Source: Phycisphaerales bacterium
GTDB taxonomy: Bacteria; Planctomycetota; Phycisphaerae; Phycisphaerales; UBA5793
Length of the DNA: 64,000 nucleotides
Assembly: GCA_020852515.1 (NCBI GenBank)
Contig: JADZAS010000014.1
Location: forward strand, 124,001 to 188,000
Reading direction: 5' to 3'
In this document: one piece after another, positions 24,225 through 32,449 of the stretch
Layout: each line of letters begins with the position of its first letter
Numbering within the stretch: position 1 is the first letter of the stretch
Program-made: the position numbers and the translations under genes
The notes under the pieces: model-generated
Told to the model about the DNA's origin: nothing
The model's input: only the letters and a program-made list of their open reading frames with translations
Database searches by the model: none

Positions 24225-24271
24225 CCACGATGTCCGGCGGCGCCTGGCGCCGTCGGGCATCGTGGCTTTTT
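24225..24271 (+). terminator. Rho-independent terminator of the ECF/PDZ cassette
   Basis: CCACGATG (24225-24232) pairs with CATCGTGG (24258-24265). Inside it CCGGCGGCGCC (24234-24244) pairs with GGCGCCGTCGG (24246-24256), apart from one G-T wobble. The stem is followed by C and TTTTT at 24267-24271. It lies 28 bp after the second PDZ gene. Confidence 0.9.
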
Positions 24272-24326
24272 CTGCCGTCCGTGCGGCCGCTGTCAGCGCG
24301 CGGGCCCACCGGCGTACAATCGGGCG

Positions 24327-25037
24327 ATGCCGGAGATGATCCAGATCAACTTCAGCCGCCGCTTCCCACTGTTTCCGCTGGCGGGGATCTGCCTTCTCCC
24401 GCACGCGACGATTCCGCTGCACATCTTTGAGCCGCGCTACATCCAGATGGTCAGTGAAGCGCTGGATGGTTCGAGCCAGATCGCGATGGCGACCTTCCAG
24501 GGCAACCGCTGGCAGCAGGAGTACCACGGCAACCCGCCGATCCGGCCGGTGGTCTGTCTCGGGCAGATCGAGAAGTACGAGCGGCTGCCCATGGGCCGCT
24601 ACAACATCATGCTCCAGGGCATCTGCCGGGCCACCGTCGTTCAGGAAGAGATGCCCGACGAAGGCCGGCCGTACCGCATCGCCCGCCTGGCGCCGCTGGA
24701 CGCCAACCCGGAAAACCACGAGGCCGAACTCGTCGGCTGGCGCCACCGCGTGCGCGAACTGCTCCAAGGTGATCCGCTGTCGAGCATGCGGCTGGGCGCG
24801 GATGTGCTCAAGTGGTTCGAGCGCGATGACATCCCCTCGCACGTGCTCATCGAGATCGTCGGCCACCTGCTCATGACCACCGCCGAAGACGCCGAGCGCC
24901 GCTATCGCCTTCTGGCTGAGCCGGACACGATCGAGCGGGCCGAGTACACCGAATCGCAACTGCGCGGGCTCGAGCGGCTGCTGGCCGACGTGCAGCATCA
25001 GGCCACCGACTGGCCCAAGGGCTGCAGCTGGAACTGA
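24327..25037 (+). CDS. LON substrate-binding-domain protein (stand-alone)
   Basis: The 236-aa protein consists only of the N-terminal substrate-recognition domain of Lon protease: FPLFPLAGICLLPHATIPLH and IFEPRYIQMVSEAL, then VVCLGQIEKYERLPMGRYNI and a helical C-terminal part. There is no AAA+ or Ser-Lys protease domain, so it is not a protease. Stand-alone LON-domain proteins are widespread and of uncertain function. No strong Shine-Dalgarno sequence before ATG 24327. Monocistronic. Confidence 0.9.
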   Translation: MPEMIQINFSRRFPLFPLAGICLLPHATIPLHIFEPRYIQMVSEALDGSSQIAMATFQGNRWQQEYHGNPPIRPVVCLGQIEKYERLPMGRYNIMLQGICRATVVQEEMPDEGRPYRIARLAPLDANPENHEAELVGWRHRVRELLQGDPLSSMRLGADVLKWFERDDIPSHVLIEIVGHLLMTTAEDAERRYRLLAEPDTIERAEYTESQLRGLERLLADVQHQATDWPKGCSWN

Positions 25038-25070
25038 ATCAACGGGTCATTTGAAGAATCGGTGGAAAGC

Positions 25071-25820
25071 TCAGGCGAAGGCGCCGACCTGGCGCAACTG
25101 CGCGATCCGCGCCTGCATCGCCCCGCCGGGGCACAGCGTCGGCGCCAGTTCGCGGTGCGTCTGCACGCGCGAGGTGGGAATGCGGTACGCCGACTGAACG
25201 CGGCAGACAAACTCGCGCAGCGCATCGACCTGAGCCGACGTCGGGCTCTGGCGCTCGAAGTTGCCCAGGCAGACGATTCCGATGTTGCCCGGGTTCTTGT
25301 CCTTGACGTGCGCGCCCTGGAACTGGAGCAGGCGGCCCTCCCAGACCCGGCCGGCGGGATCGACGATGAAGTGATAGCCCACGTCGCCCCACCCTTGCGC
25401 CTGATGCGCCCGGCGGATCGAATCGATGCGAGCTGCGGCGTCGCCCTGGCTCGTCGAACTGAACGGCGTCATGCCGTCGTGATGCAGCGTGATGCGGTGC
25501 ACGCCCGTGAGCGGGTCCATCCGCGTGGGAATGGGTGAGCCAGCCGCCCAGCCGCTGCGCGGAATGATGCCGCCGAACGTCTGCGACGGCGGTGGCTGCA
25601 CGGGGTTCGGGGCCGTCGGTTCGAGTACGGGGTAGTCGTTGCGTGGCGACTGACCGGAGCCGGGCGCCCGGCCGTAGGACCACGGCACATCAGGCAGCGA
25701 CGTTGACCGGCGCGTAGTGGCGCAGCCTGCGAGAAAGCCAAGTCCCGCGAGCAGGAACATCCGACGTGTCGACTCTGGATTCACAGTGCCATACCTATCG
25801 GCAGGGTCGTTGCGATTCAT
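25071..25820 (-). CDS. N-acetylmuramoyl-L-alanine amidase (Amidase_2/PGRP fold), lipoprotein
   Basis: The 249-aa product should cleave the amide bond between MurNAc and the peptide stem of peptidoglycan. The zinc site fits the family: RITLHHDGM (His113/114) and QTHRELAPTLCPG (His and Cys). The central stretch VGYHFIVDPAGRVWEGR, GAHVKDKNPGNIGIVCLG is typical. The N-terminus has a lipobox-like LAGC (C33) after a twin-Arg-containing segment (TRRMFLLAGLGFLAGC), so it is probably a lipoprotein and possibly Tat-exported. Start at 25820. Confidence 0.9.
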   Translation of the reverse strand: MNRNDPADRYGTVNPESTRRMFLLAGLGFLAGCATTRRSTSLPDVPWSYGRAPGSGQSPRNDYPVLEPTAPNPVQPPPSQTFGGIIPRSGWAAGSPIPTRMDPLTGVHRITLHHDGMTPFSSTSQGDAAARIDSIRRAHQAQGWGDVGYHFIVDPAGRVWEGRLLQFQGAHVKDKNPGNIGIVCLGNFERQSPTSAQVDALREFVCRVQSAYRIPTSRVQTHRELAPTLCPGGAMQARIAQLRQVGAFA

Positions 25821-25934
25821 TCAGCCGATTCGCGCGATTTGATCGTTGCCATCCGTCGCCGCGCCGTGCGGCCGGTTTTTACTGGACGATCTCGATCGCG
25901 ACGCAGACCCGCCAACGGTATCGAACCACTCGCG

Positions 25935-26201
25935 TCAAGACAACTGCGCTGCGTACTTCTCCACCTGCACGACTTGGTCGGTGGGCACCATCGTGATGAC
26001 ATCCCACGGGCAGACCTGGGCGCACAGCGTGCACCCGATGCAGCGCGGCAGGTCGATGTGGCAGGCCTGCATGACCGACTGGAACTGCGGCCCCGGCAGG
26101 GTGTCGATGCAGTCCACCGGGCAGACCGAGACGCACGCCTCGCAGCCCGTGCAGAGGTCTTCATCGAGGATCGCCAGCGACTTGGGGAGCTTCTTGGCCA
26201 T
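25935..26201 (-). CDS. ferredoxin, two [4Fe-4S] clusters
   Basis: The 88-aa protein has two cluster motifs: CxxCxxCxxxCP at C17, C20, C23, C27 and again at C54, C57, C60, C64, the bacterial 2[4Fe-4S] arrangement with clusters exchanging their last cysteine. The spacer between the motifs is longer than in clostridial ferredoxins, resembling NuoI-like or RnfB-like domains. Start ATG 26201. It is on the same strand as, and 63 bp after, the TPR lipoprotein. Its redox partner is not identified. Confidence 0.92.
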   Translation of the reverse strand: MAKKLPKSLAILDEDLCTGCEACVSVCPVDCIDTLPGPQFQSVMQACHIDLPRCIGCTLCAQVCPWDVITMVPTDQVVQVEKYAAQLS

Positions 26202-26264
26202 GAGTCAGAAATATAGGAGCCCACCGCCGCCTACGCCGCGCGCAGGGCCGGCCAACGGCGAGAT

Positions 26265-26807
26265 TTACGGGCGATTCTGTCCCTGGCGGCTGCGCAGTTC
26301 ACGAAGCCGCCGCACCGCCCGCTCGGCGAACGCCGATCGCGGGTACTGGATCGTAATGCGCCGGAACGACGCCATGGCCGCATTCCGCTCGCCCAGCTGG
26401 TCGTAGCAGTGCCCGGTCCAGAAGAGCACCGCCGGGGCGTGTTCGCTGTGCATCCAGCCTTCGACCGTCTGGGCCTGCGTGAGCACTTCAAGGGCTTCAG
26501 GAATCTCCCCCGAGCGCAGGTGGTCGAGCGACTCTTTCACCAGCGCATCCAGCTGGGCGTCGCGCTGGGGCTCGGGTTCGATCTGAATCACGCGCGAAAC
26601 GGGTTCGCCGGGCGCTGCGCCTGGTGTCGCACCGGGGTTCGATTCGGCGGCCAGTCCCGTCACCGGCGGGCGCCTTGAGTAATCGGCAAGTGTCGTGTTG
26701 CACCCGCCGGCAACAAGCAGCAGCAGCACGCCGATGGATGCCGTGGCCGCCGCTCCCGCCCACGCCGTGGGGCCGCCTCGCGCCGAATCAGTTCCAGTAC
26801 TCGTCAC
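26265..26807 (-). CDS. TPR-like lipoprotein downstream of the anti-sigma factor
   Basis: The 180-aa product has a hydrophobic segment ending LLLLVAGGC (lipobox) and a Pro/Ala-rich spacer, then two TPR-like helical repeats (LDHLRSGEIPEALEVLTQAQ; AVLFWTGHCYDQLGERNAAM) ending RSAFAERAVRRLRELR, as in outer-membrane-assembly TPR lipoproteins. The GTG at 26807 follows GGAG with a 7-bp spacer and overlaps the end of the anti-sigma gene by 20 bp. A TTG at 26846 is the alternative. Co-transcription with the sigma/anti-sigma pair is likely. Confidence 0.75.
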   Translation of the reverse strand: MTSTGTDSARGGPTAWAGAAATASIGVLLLLVAGGCNTTLADYSRRPPVTGLAAESNPGATPGAAPGEPVSRVIQIEPEPQRDAQLDALVKESLDHLRSGEIPEALEVLTQAQTVEGWMHSEHAPAVLFWTGHCYDQLGERNAAMASFRRITIQYPRSAFAERAVRRLRELRSRQGQNRP

Positions 26808-27912
26808 TGAGCCGCTCCAGACGCCTCGGAAGATCCTGCATGGCAATGGACCGCTTCACGCGCTCCAGTTCATCCTGATCGACGCTGCCGTTGGTCCACT
26901 CCAGCATCGACCACGCCCGGTTCACGAGGTCAACGGAATCGGGGGACTGCAGATCATTGCGCGCCACCGCCAGCCGTTCGAGCACATCATCACTGCTGAG
27001 CGCCTGCTGGACGAGGCGCACGTCGCTGAACGATTCATCGCCGGCCTGCTCCAGTACCGTCAGCAGAATCGACGCCTGGTGGAGCACCTCGCCCGTGCCC
27101 GCGTTCCCGGCCGGTTCGCTCGCGATTGCCAGCGTTTCCTCCGGCTGCTCGGCCGCGATGGGCGCCGGCTCGGGTTCCTCCACCGCACGAGACGGGAGAT
27201 TCGCCGCCAGCGCCTGAAGCCAGCCGGACGCCTCCATCTCTGCTTCGACTCCCGCGAGGGCCGCCTGGCTGAACGACGGCGTCTCGGGGCGCTGCCGAGC
27301 CGATTCGGCCGGCTCACTCTCCGCCGCCGGCGCCGTCGCCAACGCTTCGCCGCCGGGATGCGCTTCGACAGTTCCGCCAACTTCCGGCGACTCGGGCGCC
27401 GCGGCAATCTCACCGACAGCCGGCACATCGCGCTGCTGACGGTCGAACAGCGTCGTGCTGGCCATCTCGCTGCCCACTGGCGGGACCCACTGCCGGGGCG
27501 AACTGGGTGCGGCGATCTCGTTCACCGCCACGCTCCCGCCGGGCTGTGTGGATCCACCCAGCCAGCCTTGCGACAGCGCCAATCCGAAACCGAGCATCAC
27601 GACCGCGGCGATCGACCAGCCGCTCCACGCGGCAAAGAGCAACCGCCTGCGGCCTCGCGCGTGCGCTGCATCCTCGGCCTGGCCGAACACCTCCGTGCGA
27701 ATCCGGCGATCGAGGTCAGATGGCCAAGCGGCATAGGACCCGACCGTCGCGCGGAGCAGGTCATCCGTCTCTTCCGCCTGCTGCAGCAGCGTCCGGCACG
27801 GCGCGCACTGCGACAGGTGCGCCTCGGCGAGATGCGAAGTCGTCGCATCGAGTTCGCCGTCGAGGAGCCCTGAAAGCACGGCCTGTACGTCCTGACATTC
27901 GTAGCGCTGCAT
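26788..27912 (-). CDS. zinc-finger (zf-HC2-type) anti-sigma factor, membrane anchored
   Basis: The 374-aa protein has an N-terminal anti-sigma domain with the HxxxCxxC motif (HLSQCAPCRTLL preceded by SHLAEAHL), a membrane helix (WSGWSIAAVVMLGFGLALSQ) and a long extracytoplasmic Pro/Glu/Ala-rich region ending in a helical domain (ERVKRSIAMQDLPRRLERL). ATG 27912 follows GAGGTGAT. A GTG at 27936 overlapping the sigma stop as GTGA is possible. It should hold the preceding ECF sigma inactive until signalled. Confidence 0.88.
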   Translation of the reverse strand: MQRYECQDVQAVLSGLLDGELDATTSHLAEAHLSQCAPCRTLLQQAEETDDLLRATVGSYAAWPSDLDRRIRTEVFGQAEDAAHARGRRRLLFAAWSGWSIAAVVMLGFGLALSQGWLGGSTQPGGSVAVNEIAAPSSPRQWVPPVGSEMASTTLFDRQQRDVPAVGEIAAAPESPEVGGTVEAHPGGEALATAPAAESEPAESARQRPETPSFSQAALAGVEAEMEASGWLQALAANLPSRAVEEPEPAPIAAEQPEETLAIASEPAGNAGTGEVLHQASILLTVLEQAGDESFSDVRLVQQALSSDDVLERLAVARNDLQSPDSVDLVNRAWSMLEWTNGSVDQDELERVKRSIAMQDLPRRLERLSDEYWN

Positions 27913-27932
27913 GGTCATCACCTCGGTCGTCT

Positions 27933-28493
27933 TCACCCCTGCTTGCGTCGAAGCGGGAAGATCAGCGGCTCCGCTTCCGCGTGGTTCAGTTCCGCCTCCA
28001 TCTCATCGCGCAGCGCCGCTCGCGCGCGATTGAGCCGGCTCATGACCGTGCCAATGGGCACTTCCAGGGCCGTGGCGATCTCGTCGTAACTCATCTCCTC
28101 GTACACCTTCATCACCAGAATCGCCCGCTTGTCATCGGGCAGGCGCCCCAGCGCCCGCTGCATCCGCGCCATGTTGTCGGCCAGGTCCACGGCCTTGTCG
28201 GGCCGCTGCTCGTGCCGCAGGTTGCGGTCGTCGCTGAACTCGGGCAGCGGCTCGGTGTTGCGCCTGCGGCGGAGGTGGTTGATCGAGAGATTCACCACCA
28301 CCCGCTTGAGCCAACTCGGCACGACCTGCTCAGGCCCATCCGGCGGCTTGTTCCACAGTTTGACGAACGCCTCCTGCACCACGTCCTCGGCCACCGCCGT
28401 ATCGCGGCAGATTCCCCGGGCCAGGGCCAGCAGGCGAGGCCCAAGGTCCTTCATCAGCCTTCCGAGATCGTGTTCGGTCAGGGCAAGCGGCAT
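27933..28493 (-). CDS. ECF-type RNA polymerase sigma factor (RpoE-like)
   Basis: The 186-aa protein has region 2 (LLALARGICRDTAVAEDVVQ, EAFVKLWNKPP, SWLKRVVVNLSINHLRRRR) and region 4 (RALGRLPDDKRAILVMKVYE, EMSYDEIATALEVPIGTVMS, RLNRARAALRDEM). ATG 28493 gives an N-terminus just upstream of region 2. The downstream anti-sigma, lipoprotein and ferredoxin genes are on the same strand. Unlike the ECF factor at 20900, its anti-sigma has the zinc motif. Confidence 0.93.
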   Translation of the reverse strand: MPLALTEHDLGRLMKDLGPRLLALARGICRDTAVAEDVVQEAFVKLWNKPPDGPEQVVPSWLKRVVVNLSINHLRRRRNTEPLPEFSDDRNLRHEQRPDKAVDLADNMARMQRALGRLPDDKRAILVMKVYEEMSYDEIATALEVPIGTVMSRLNRARAALRDEMEAELNHAEAEPLIFPLRRKQG

Positions 28494-28552
28494 GTCATCA
28501 ATCAGACGCCTGGCGGGGCGTCGTATTCCAATCCGGGCAGGCGGGAAACCGG

Positions 28553-29554
28553 CTACGCCAGAAGGATATCGGTCCCTGCGCGGGGGAACTGGACGTCGAG
28601 CCAGACGGTATTCCGGCGGATCTTCACTGCCGCGTCGTGCAGGCAGGCGGGCAGCAGCAGAACATCTCCGCTGCCGAACTCCACGTCGATGCCCGCAGCG
28701 CTGCCGGTGATGACGCCCTCGCCTTCGAGCACCACCCAGACCGCCGGGCGGTCGTACGGAATCTCCTGGCCGTATTCCTCGACCATGCGCACCTTCTCGA
28801 TGGTGAACGCATCGCACGAGCACAGCTTGCTCATCGTCGTGAACACGCCGGCCACGTGGGTGCGTCGCTCGGCTCGCGCGAAGTCGCGGGCCTCAAAATC
28901 GATGCACGCCATCGCCTGATCGATGTGCATTTCCCGGTCGGTGCGACCCCAGTCGTAGAGGCGATAGGTGGTGTCGCCGGGCGTTTGAATTTCCACGCCC
29001 ATGATCCCGGCGCCGTACGCGTGGCAGGTGCCGCCGGGCAGGAACAGACACTGCCCCTGCTTCACCGGCGTCTGGATCAGATCTTCGACGACCCGGTCGC
29101 TTTCGATGTCTTTGCGGAACTGCTGCGGCGTGATGCCCGGCTTGATTCCCCGGTACACCACCGCACCCGGCTCGGCGTGGAGGATGTAGATCGCCTCGGT
29201 CTTGCTGCGGATTCCCCGATCCGGGTCCGCATGGGCCGCATCCGGGTGAACCTGCACGGAGAGGTTCTGCTGCGCATCCAGATACTTGACGAGCAGCGGA
29301 AAGCCGCCCTCTCCCGTGGGCCGCACGTCGCCAAGCACGGCTCGCGGGTCGGCCGCAAGCACGTCGTGGAGCGTCCGGCCGGCGAGCGGGCCGTTGCTGA
29401 CTACGCTCGAGCAGCCCGGCAGATCGACCAGCTCCCACGACTCGCCGATCGGCTCGCCGGATGGGGGCAGGTCGCGGCCGAGGCTCGCGATGCGGCGGCC
29501 TCCCCACGGCTTGGGGACGAAGACGGGTTTGAAACGAAGCGGATAGAGTTGCAT
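28553..29554 (-). CDS. manA: mannose-6-phosphate isomerase, class I
   Basis: The 333-aa cupin metalloenzyme interconverts fructose-6-phosphate and mannose-6-phosphate for GDP-mannose and glycan synthesis. Key motifs are FKPVFVPKPWGGRRIASLG at the N-terminus, GESWELVD, PLLVKYLDAQQNLSVQVHPD (zinc His), SKTEAIYIL (Glu), PGGTCHAYGAGIMGVEIQ (His) and the C-terminal cupin WVVLEGEGVITG. The size is like Bacillus-type ManA (~315 aa). ATG 29554 starts at MQLYPLRFKP. It is divergent from the Tyr/Gly-rich gene. Confidence 0.93.
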   Translation of the reverse strand: MQLYPLRFKPVFVPKPWGGRRIASLGRDLPPSGEPIGESWELVDLPGCSSVVSNGPLAGRTLHDVLAADPRAVLGDVRPTGEGGFPLLVKYLDAQQNLSVQVHPDAAHADPDRGIRSKTEAIYILHAEPGAVVYRGIKPGITPQQFRKDIESDRVVEDLIQTPVKQGQCLFLPGGTCHAYGAGIMGVEIQTPGDTTYRLYDWGRTDREMHIDQAMACIDFEARDFARAERRTHVAGVFTTMSKLCSCDAFTIEKVRMVEEYGQEIPYDRPAVWVVLEGEGVITGSAAGIDVEFGSGDVLLLPACLHDAAVKIRRNTVWLDVQFPRAGTDILLA

Positions 29555-29671
29555 GGAAGCTGATAATGGAGCAAAAACCTCGGATTTGACGTGCACGAAC
29601 TGCCGGAATCAGGTATGCTATCGAAGAGACGGCATAGGTCCCGGCGGTCGGGCGCGGAACGGAGTCAGCAT

Positions 29672-30325
29672 ATGTCACCGAACATCAAGTCGCGTCGTCG
29701 CATTTTCTCAATGGCCCGTCTCGGCGTGGCGTCAATCTGCATCGCCGCATCGCTGGCCTCGGTCGCGGTTGGGCAGGTCGTCGTGGATGGCCGGGATCAG
29801 GGCGTCACCATCCAGGCCCGCCCGGTTCAGCGGACCTACAGCCAAGTGTATTCGCAGCCGAATCGGGCGCGGCTGATCACGAGACAGGGCGTCGTAAGCA
29901 GCGCTTCCACCCTCGCGCCGGTTCAGACGGCCGCGTACATCCAGCCCGGCTACGTGCGGACGGAAGTGATCAGCGGCGGCCAGCCGAGCGGTGAAGTCGA
30001 TCTGCGGCTCGATCCCTATGCCCATCGCCGGCACCTGAACTACTCGTACTACGAGAACATGTACTACGCCCGGCGCTACCGGTCGGGCTACGGGTACGGC
30101 GCGTGGTACGGCTACGAGTACTACCCCGGCTTCTACTACTACTGGCGGCCGTCGTTTTCGAATTACGCCTTCTGCTATCGCCCCTCGTATTCGTGCGGCT
30201 CGCGCTACTACGGTGGGTATGGGGGTGGGCATTACGGCGGGTACCGCGGCTCGCATTCGTACTACGGCGGCTCGTACATCCGCTTCAACTCATCGTGTGG
30301 CTTGTCCGTTCGCCTGCGCTTCTGA
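29672..30325 (+). CDS. secreted Tyr/Gly-rich protein
   Basis: The 217-aa product has a basic N-terminus and signal peptide (MARLGVASICIAASLASVAV), a ~100-aa middle region and a C-terminal ~90 residues dominated by Tyr, Gly, Arg and Ser (YSYYENMYYARRYRSGYGYG, RYYGGYGGGHYGGYRGSHSY). Such composition is seen in eggshell-, adhesive- and matrix-type proteins. I recognise no family. ATG 29672 follows GGAG. The pseudopilin follows 21 bp later on the same strand, so an operon is likely. Confidence 0.75.
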   Translation: MSPNIKSRRRIFSMARLGVASICIAASLASVAVGQVVVDGRDQGVTIQARPVQRTYSQVYSQPNRARLITRQGVVSSASTLAPVQTAAYIQPGYVRTEVISGGQPSGEVDLRLDPYAHRRHLNYSYYENMYYARRYRSGYGYGAWYGYEYYPGFYYYWRPSFSNYAFCYRPSYSCGSRYYGGYGGGHYGGYRGSHSYYGGSYIRFNSSCGLSVRLRF

Positions 30326-30346
30326 ACCGGTTCGAAGGAGAGACTC

Positions 30347-31159
30347 ATGGAGCATGGTTCTCCGGCAAGGCCTGCGTCGCGTCCCGTCGGCGCCGGCCCC
30401 GAACGTGGCTTTACCCTCATCGAACTGCTCGTGGTCATCTCCATCATCGCCCTGCTCATCTCCCTGCTCCTGCCGGCGCTCTCGGCCGCGCGCGAAGCGG
30501 CGCGGAACGCTAAGTGCAAGAGCAATATGAGGCAGATTCTGCTCGCTCAGCACTTTTACGCGCAGGATGATCCAAAGAACATCCTGCCCGGCACTGCGAC
30601 ACATCCCCGCGGACTCGACTGGTGCGGCAAGAACAACCCGCCGCGACAGGGCTACGTCTTTCCGCACAACCTGCCGCCCTACAACGGCTTGTTGTGGAAG
30701 TACGTGCAGGAGGTCGAGTTGATCTTCGAATGCCCAACCGAAAAGCGCCTGGCGAATCAGCTGTTCAGTTACACAATGCCGCACAACATGGGCGGCGCGA
30801 AGCTGGAACTCCAGTGGCCTTTTTTCTATCGCGAGCGCCCTGAAGAAGGAAACAACTCGCCACTCAACCAGATCCCGCCGCCATCGCTCGTGGAGGAAGA
30901 TGAATACTGGTGGAATCAGGACATCGACGACGGCGCGTGGGCGAACGAAGACCAGATTACCGATCGCCATACAGGCGTCGGCAACATCGGCTTCATCGAC
31001 GGCTCGGTGTGGGGTATCCGCGCTGCGGAAGCGGGTCGGTGGGACTGGCGCGAGCCGGGCGATCTCGATGCGTGGGACTTCCTCTTCGCCGTCAAGGGCC
31101 GCAAGTACAACATGGGCAACTGGACCACACCGTTCGGCTGGGTGAACAACCCGCGCTGA
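30347..31159 (+). CDS. type II secretion-like pseudopilin with H-x9-DG C-terminal motif
   Basis: The 270-aa product has a prepilin leader processed at G21/F22 in [19 protein letters not shown] with Glu at position 5 of the mature helix, followed by [20 protein letters not shown]. The C-terminus has [15 protein letters not shown], matching the H-x9-DG processing-associated motif that is greatly expanded in Planctomycetota. Probably assembled by a type II/IV filament system. Shine-Dalgarno AAGGAG before ATG 30347. The stop directly abuts the convergent sucC stop. Confidence 0.93.
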   Translation: MEHGSPARPASRPVGAGPERGFTLIELLVVISIIALLISLLLPALSAAREAARNAKCKSNMRQILLAQHFYAQDDPKNILPGTATHPRGLDWCGKNNPPRQGYVFPHNLPPYNGLLWKYVQEVELIFECPTEKRLANQLFSYTMPHNMGGAKLELQWPFFYRERPEEGNNSPLNQIPPPSLVEEDEYWWNQDIDDGAWANEDQITDRHTGVGNIGFIDGSVWGIRAAEAGRWDWREPGDLDAWDFLFAVKGRKYNMGNWTTPFGWVNNPR

Positions 31160-32359
31160 CTACGCCACTGCAGCGCACACCTGCTTGGCCGCGTCGGTGA
31201 GATCACCTGCGGTGCACATCGTCGGGATTTCCTTGCGCGCCGCGTCGAGGATCTGACGCGCCTCGATGACGTTGCTGCCTTCGAGACGCACGACCAGCGG
31301 CACGCTGAAGCCCACTTCCTTGGCGGCGTTGACGATCGCCCGCGCGATGCGGTCGCACTGCATGATGCCGCCGAAGATGTTCACGAGCACGCCCTGCACC
31401 TTGTTGTCGGCGAGGATGATGCGGAACGCCTCGGTCACCGCCTCTTCGGTGGCGCTGCCGCCGACGTCGAGGAAGTTGGCCGGCTCGCCGCCGTGCAGTT
31501 TGATGATGTCCATCGTCGCCATCGCCAGACCCGCGCCGTTCACGAGGCACCCGATGTTGCCATCGAGGCTGATGAACGACAGGCCGAACTTGGACGCCCG
31601 CAGTTCCGCCGGATCTTCCTCCGTCGGGTCAAAGAGTTCGTTGATGTCGCTGTGGCGAAAGAGCGCGTTGTCATCAAAGTTGAACTTCGCGTCGATGGCC
31701 ATGACCACGCCGTCGGGCTGCGACTCCGTCGGCGGCGTGACGATGAGCGGATTGATCTCCGCCAGCGAACAGTCCTTCGAAACGAACAGCTTCGCGAGGT
31801 TGAGCATGATCTTCACGGCCTGGCCGACCTGCCCGCCCGTGAAGCCCAGGCGGAACGCCACCTCGCGCGCCTGGTGCGCCTGCAGGCCCACCAGCGGATG
31901 CAGCGGCATCTTGATAATCGCCTGCGGCCGCTCGGCGGCGATCTTCTCGATCTCCACGCCGCCCTCGGCCGACGCGATGAGCGTGTTGGTGTTGCGCGAG
32001 CGATCGGTGGTGATGGCGAGGTAGAACTCTCGGGCGATATCGACGCCGGCCGCGATGAGCAGCTTCTTGACTTCGAGCCCTTCCGCGCCCGTCTGCGGGC
32101 TGATCATGCGGTGGCTGAGCATGTACTTGGCGGCGTCCTCGGCTTCCTGCGCCGAGCGCACGAGCTTGACAAAGCCCGCCTTGCCGCGCCCGCCGGCGTG
32201 CACCTGCGCCTTGACCACGGCCAGTTGGGTGCCCGCATCGCGGCAGACCTGCTTATAGATTTCAGCCGCGCGCGTCGCATCGGTGCAGACGACGCCAGGC
32301 GGAACGGGGATGCCTGCGTCAGCGAGGAGTTGGCGGGCCTGGTACTCGTGAACTTTCAT
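31160..32359 (-). CDS. sucC: succinate-CoA ligase (ADP-forming), beta subunit
   Basis: The 399-aa subunit of the TCA-cycle enzyme converts succinyl-CoA to succinate with ATP formation. The ATP-grasp N-terminus is [20 protein letters not shown] with [17 protein letters not shown]. The C-terminal ligase domain contains [36 protein letters not shown] and [14 protein letters not shown]. The length matches the family (~390 aa). The sucD partner is not adjacent in the window, which is unusual, as sucCD normally form an operon. It follows the small gap after the YkgJ-type gene. Confidence 0.95.
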   Translation of the reverse strand: MKVHEYQARQLLADAGIPVPPGVVCTDATRAAEIYKQVCRDAGTQLAVVKAQVHAGGRGKAGFVKLVRSAQEAEDAAKYMLSHRMISPQTGAEGLEVKKLLIAAGVDIAREFYLAITTDRSRNTNTLIASAEGGVEIEKIAAERPQAIIKMPLHPLVGLQAHQAREVAFRLGFTGGQVGQAVKIMLNLAKLFVSKDCSLAEINPLIVTPPTESQPDGVVMAIDAKFNFDDNALFRHSDINELFDPTEEDPAELRASKFGLSFISLDGNIGCLVNGAGLAMATMDIIKLHGGEPANFLDVGGSATEEAVTEAFRIILADNKVQGVLVNIFGGIMQCDRIARAIVNAAKEVGFSVPLVVRLEGSNVIEARQILDAARKEIPTMCTAGDLTDAAKQVCAAVA

Positions 32360-32449
32360 GGGCAGGCGCCCTTTCACCCTGAGAAGTGAGCATGAACCGC
32401 GATGCGCATCGCGGAAGCGGAAAGTGTAGCCCCCGACCTGCAAACGTCA

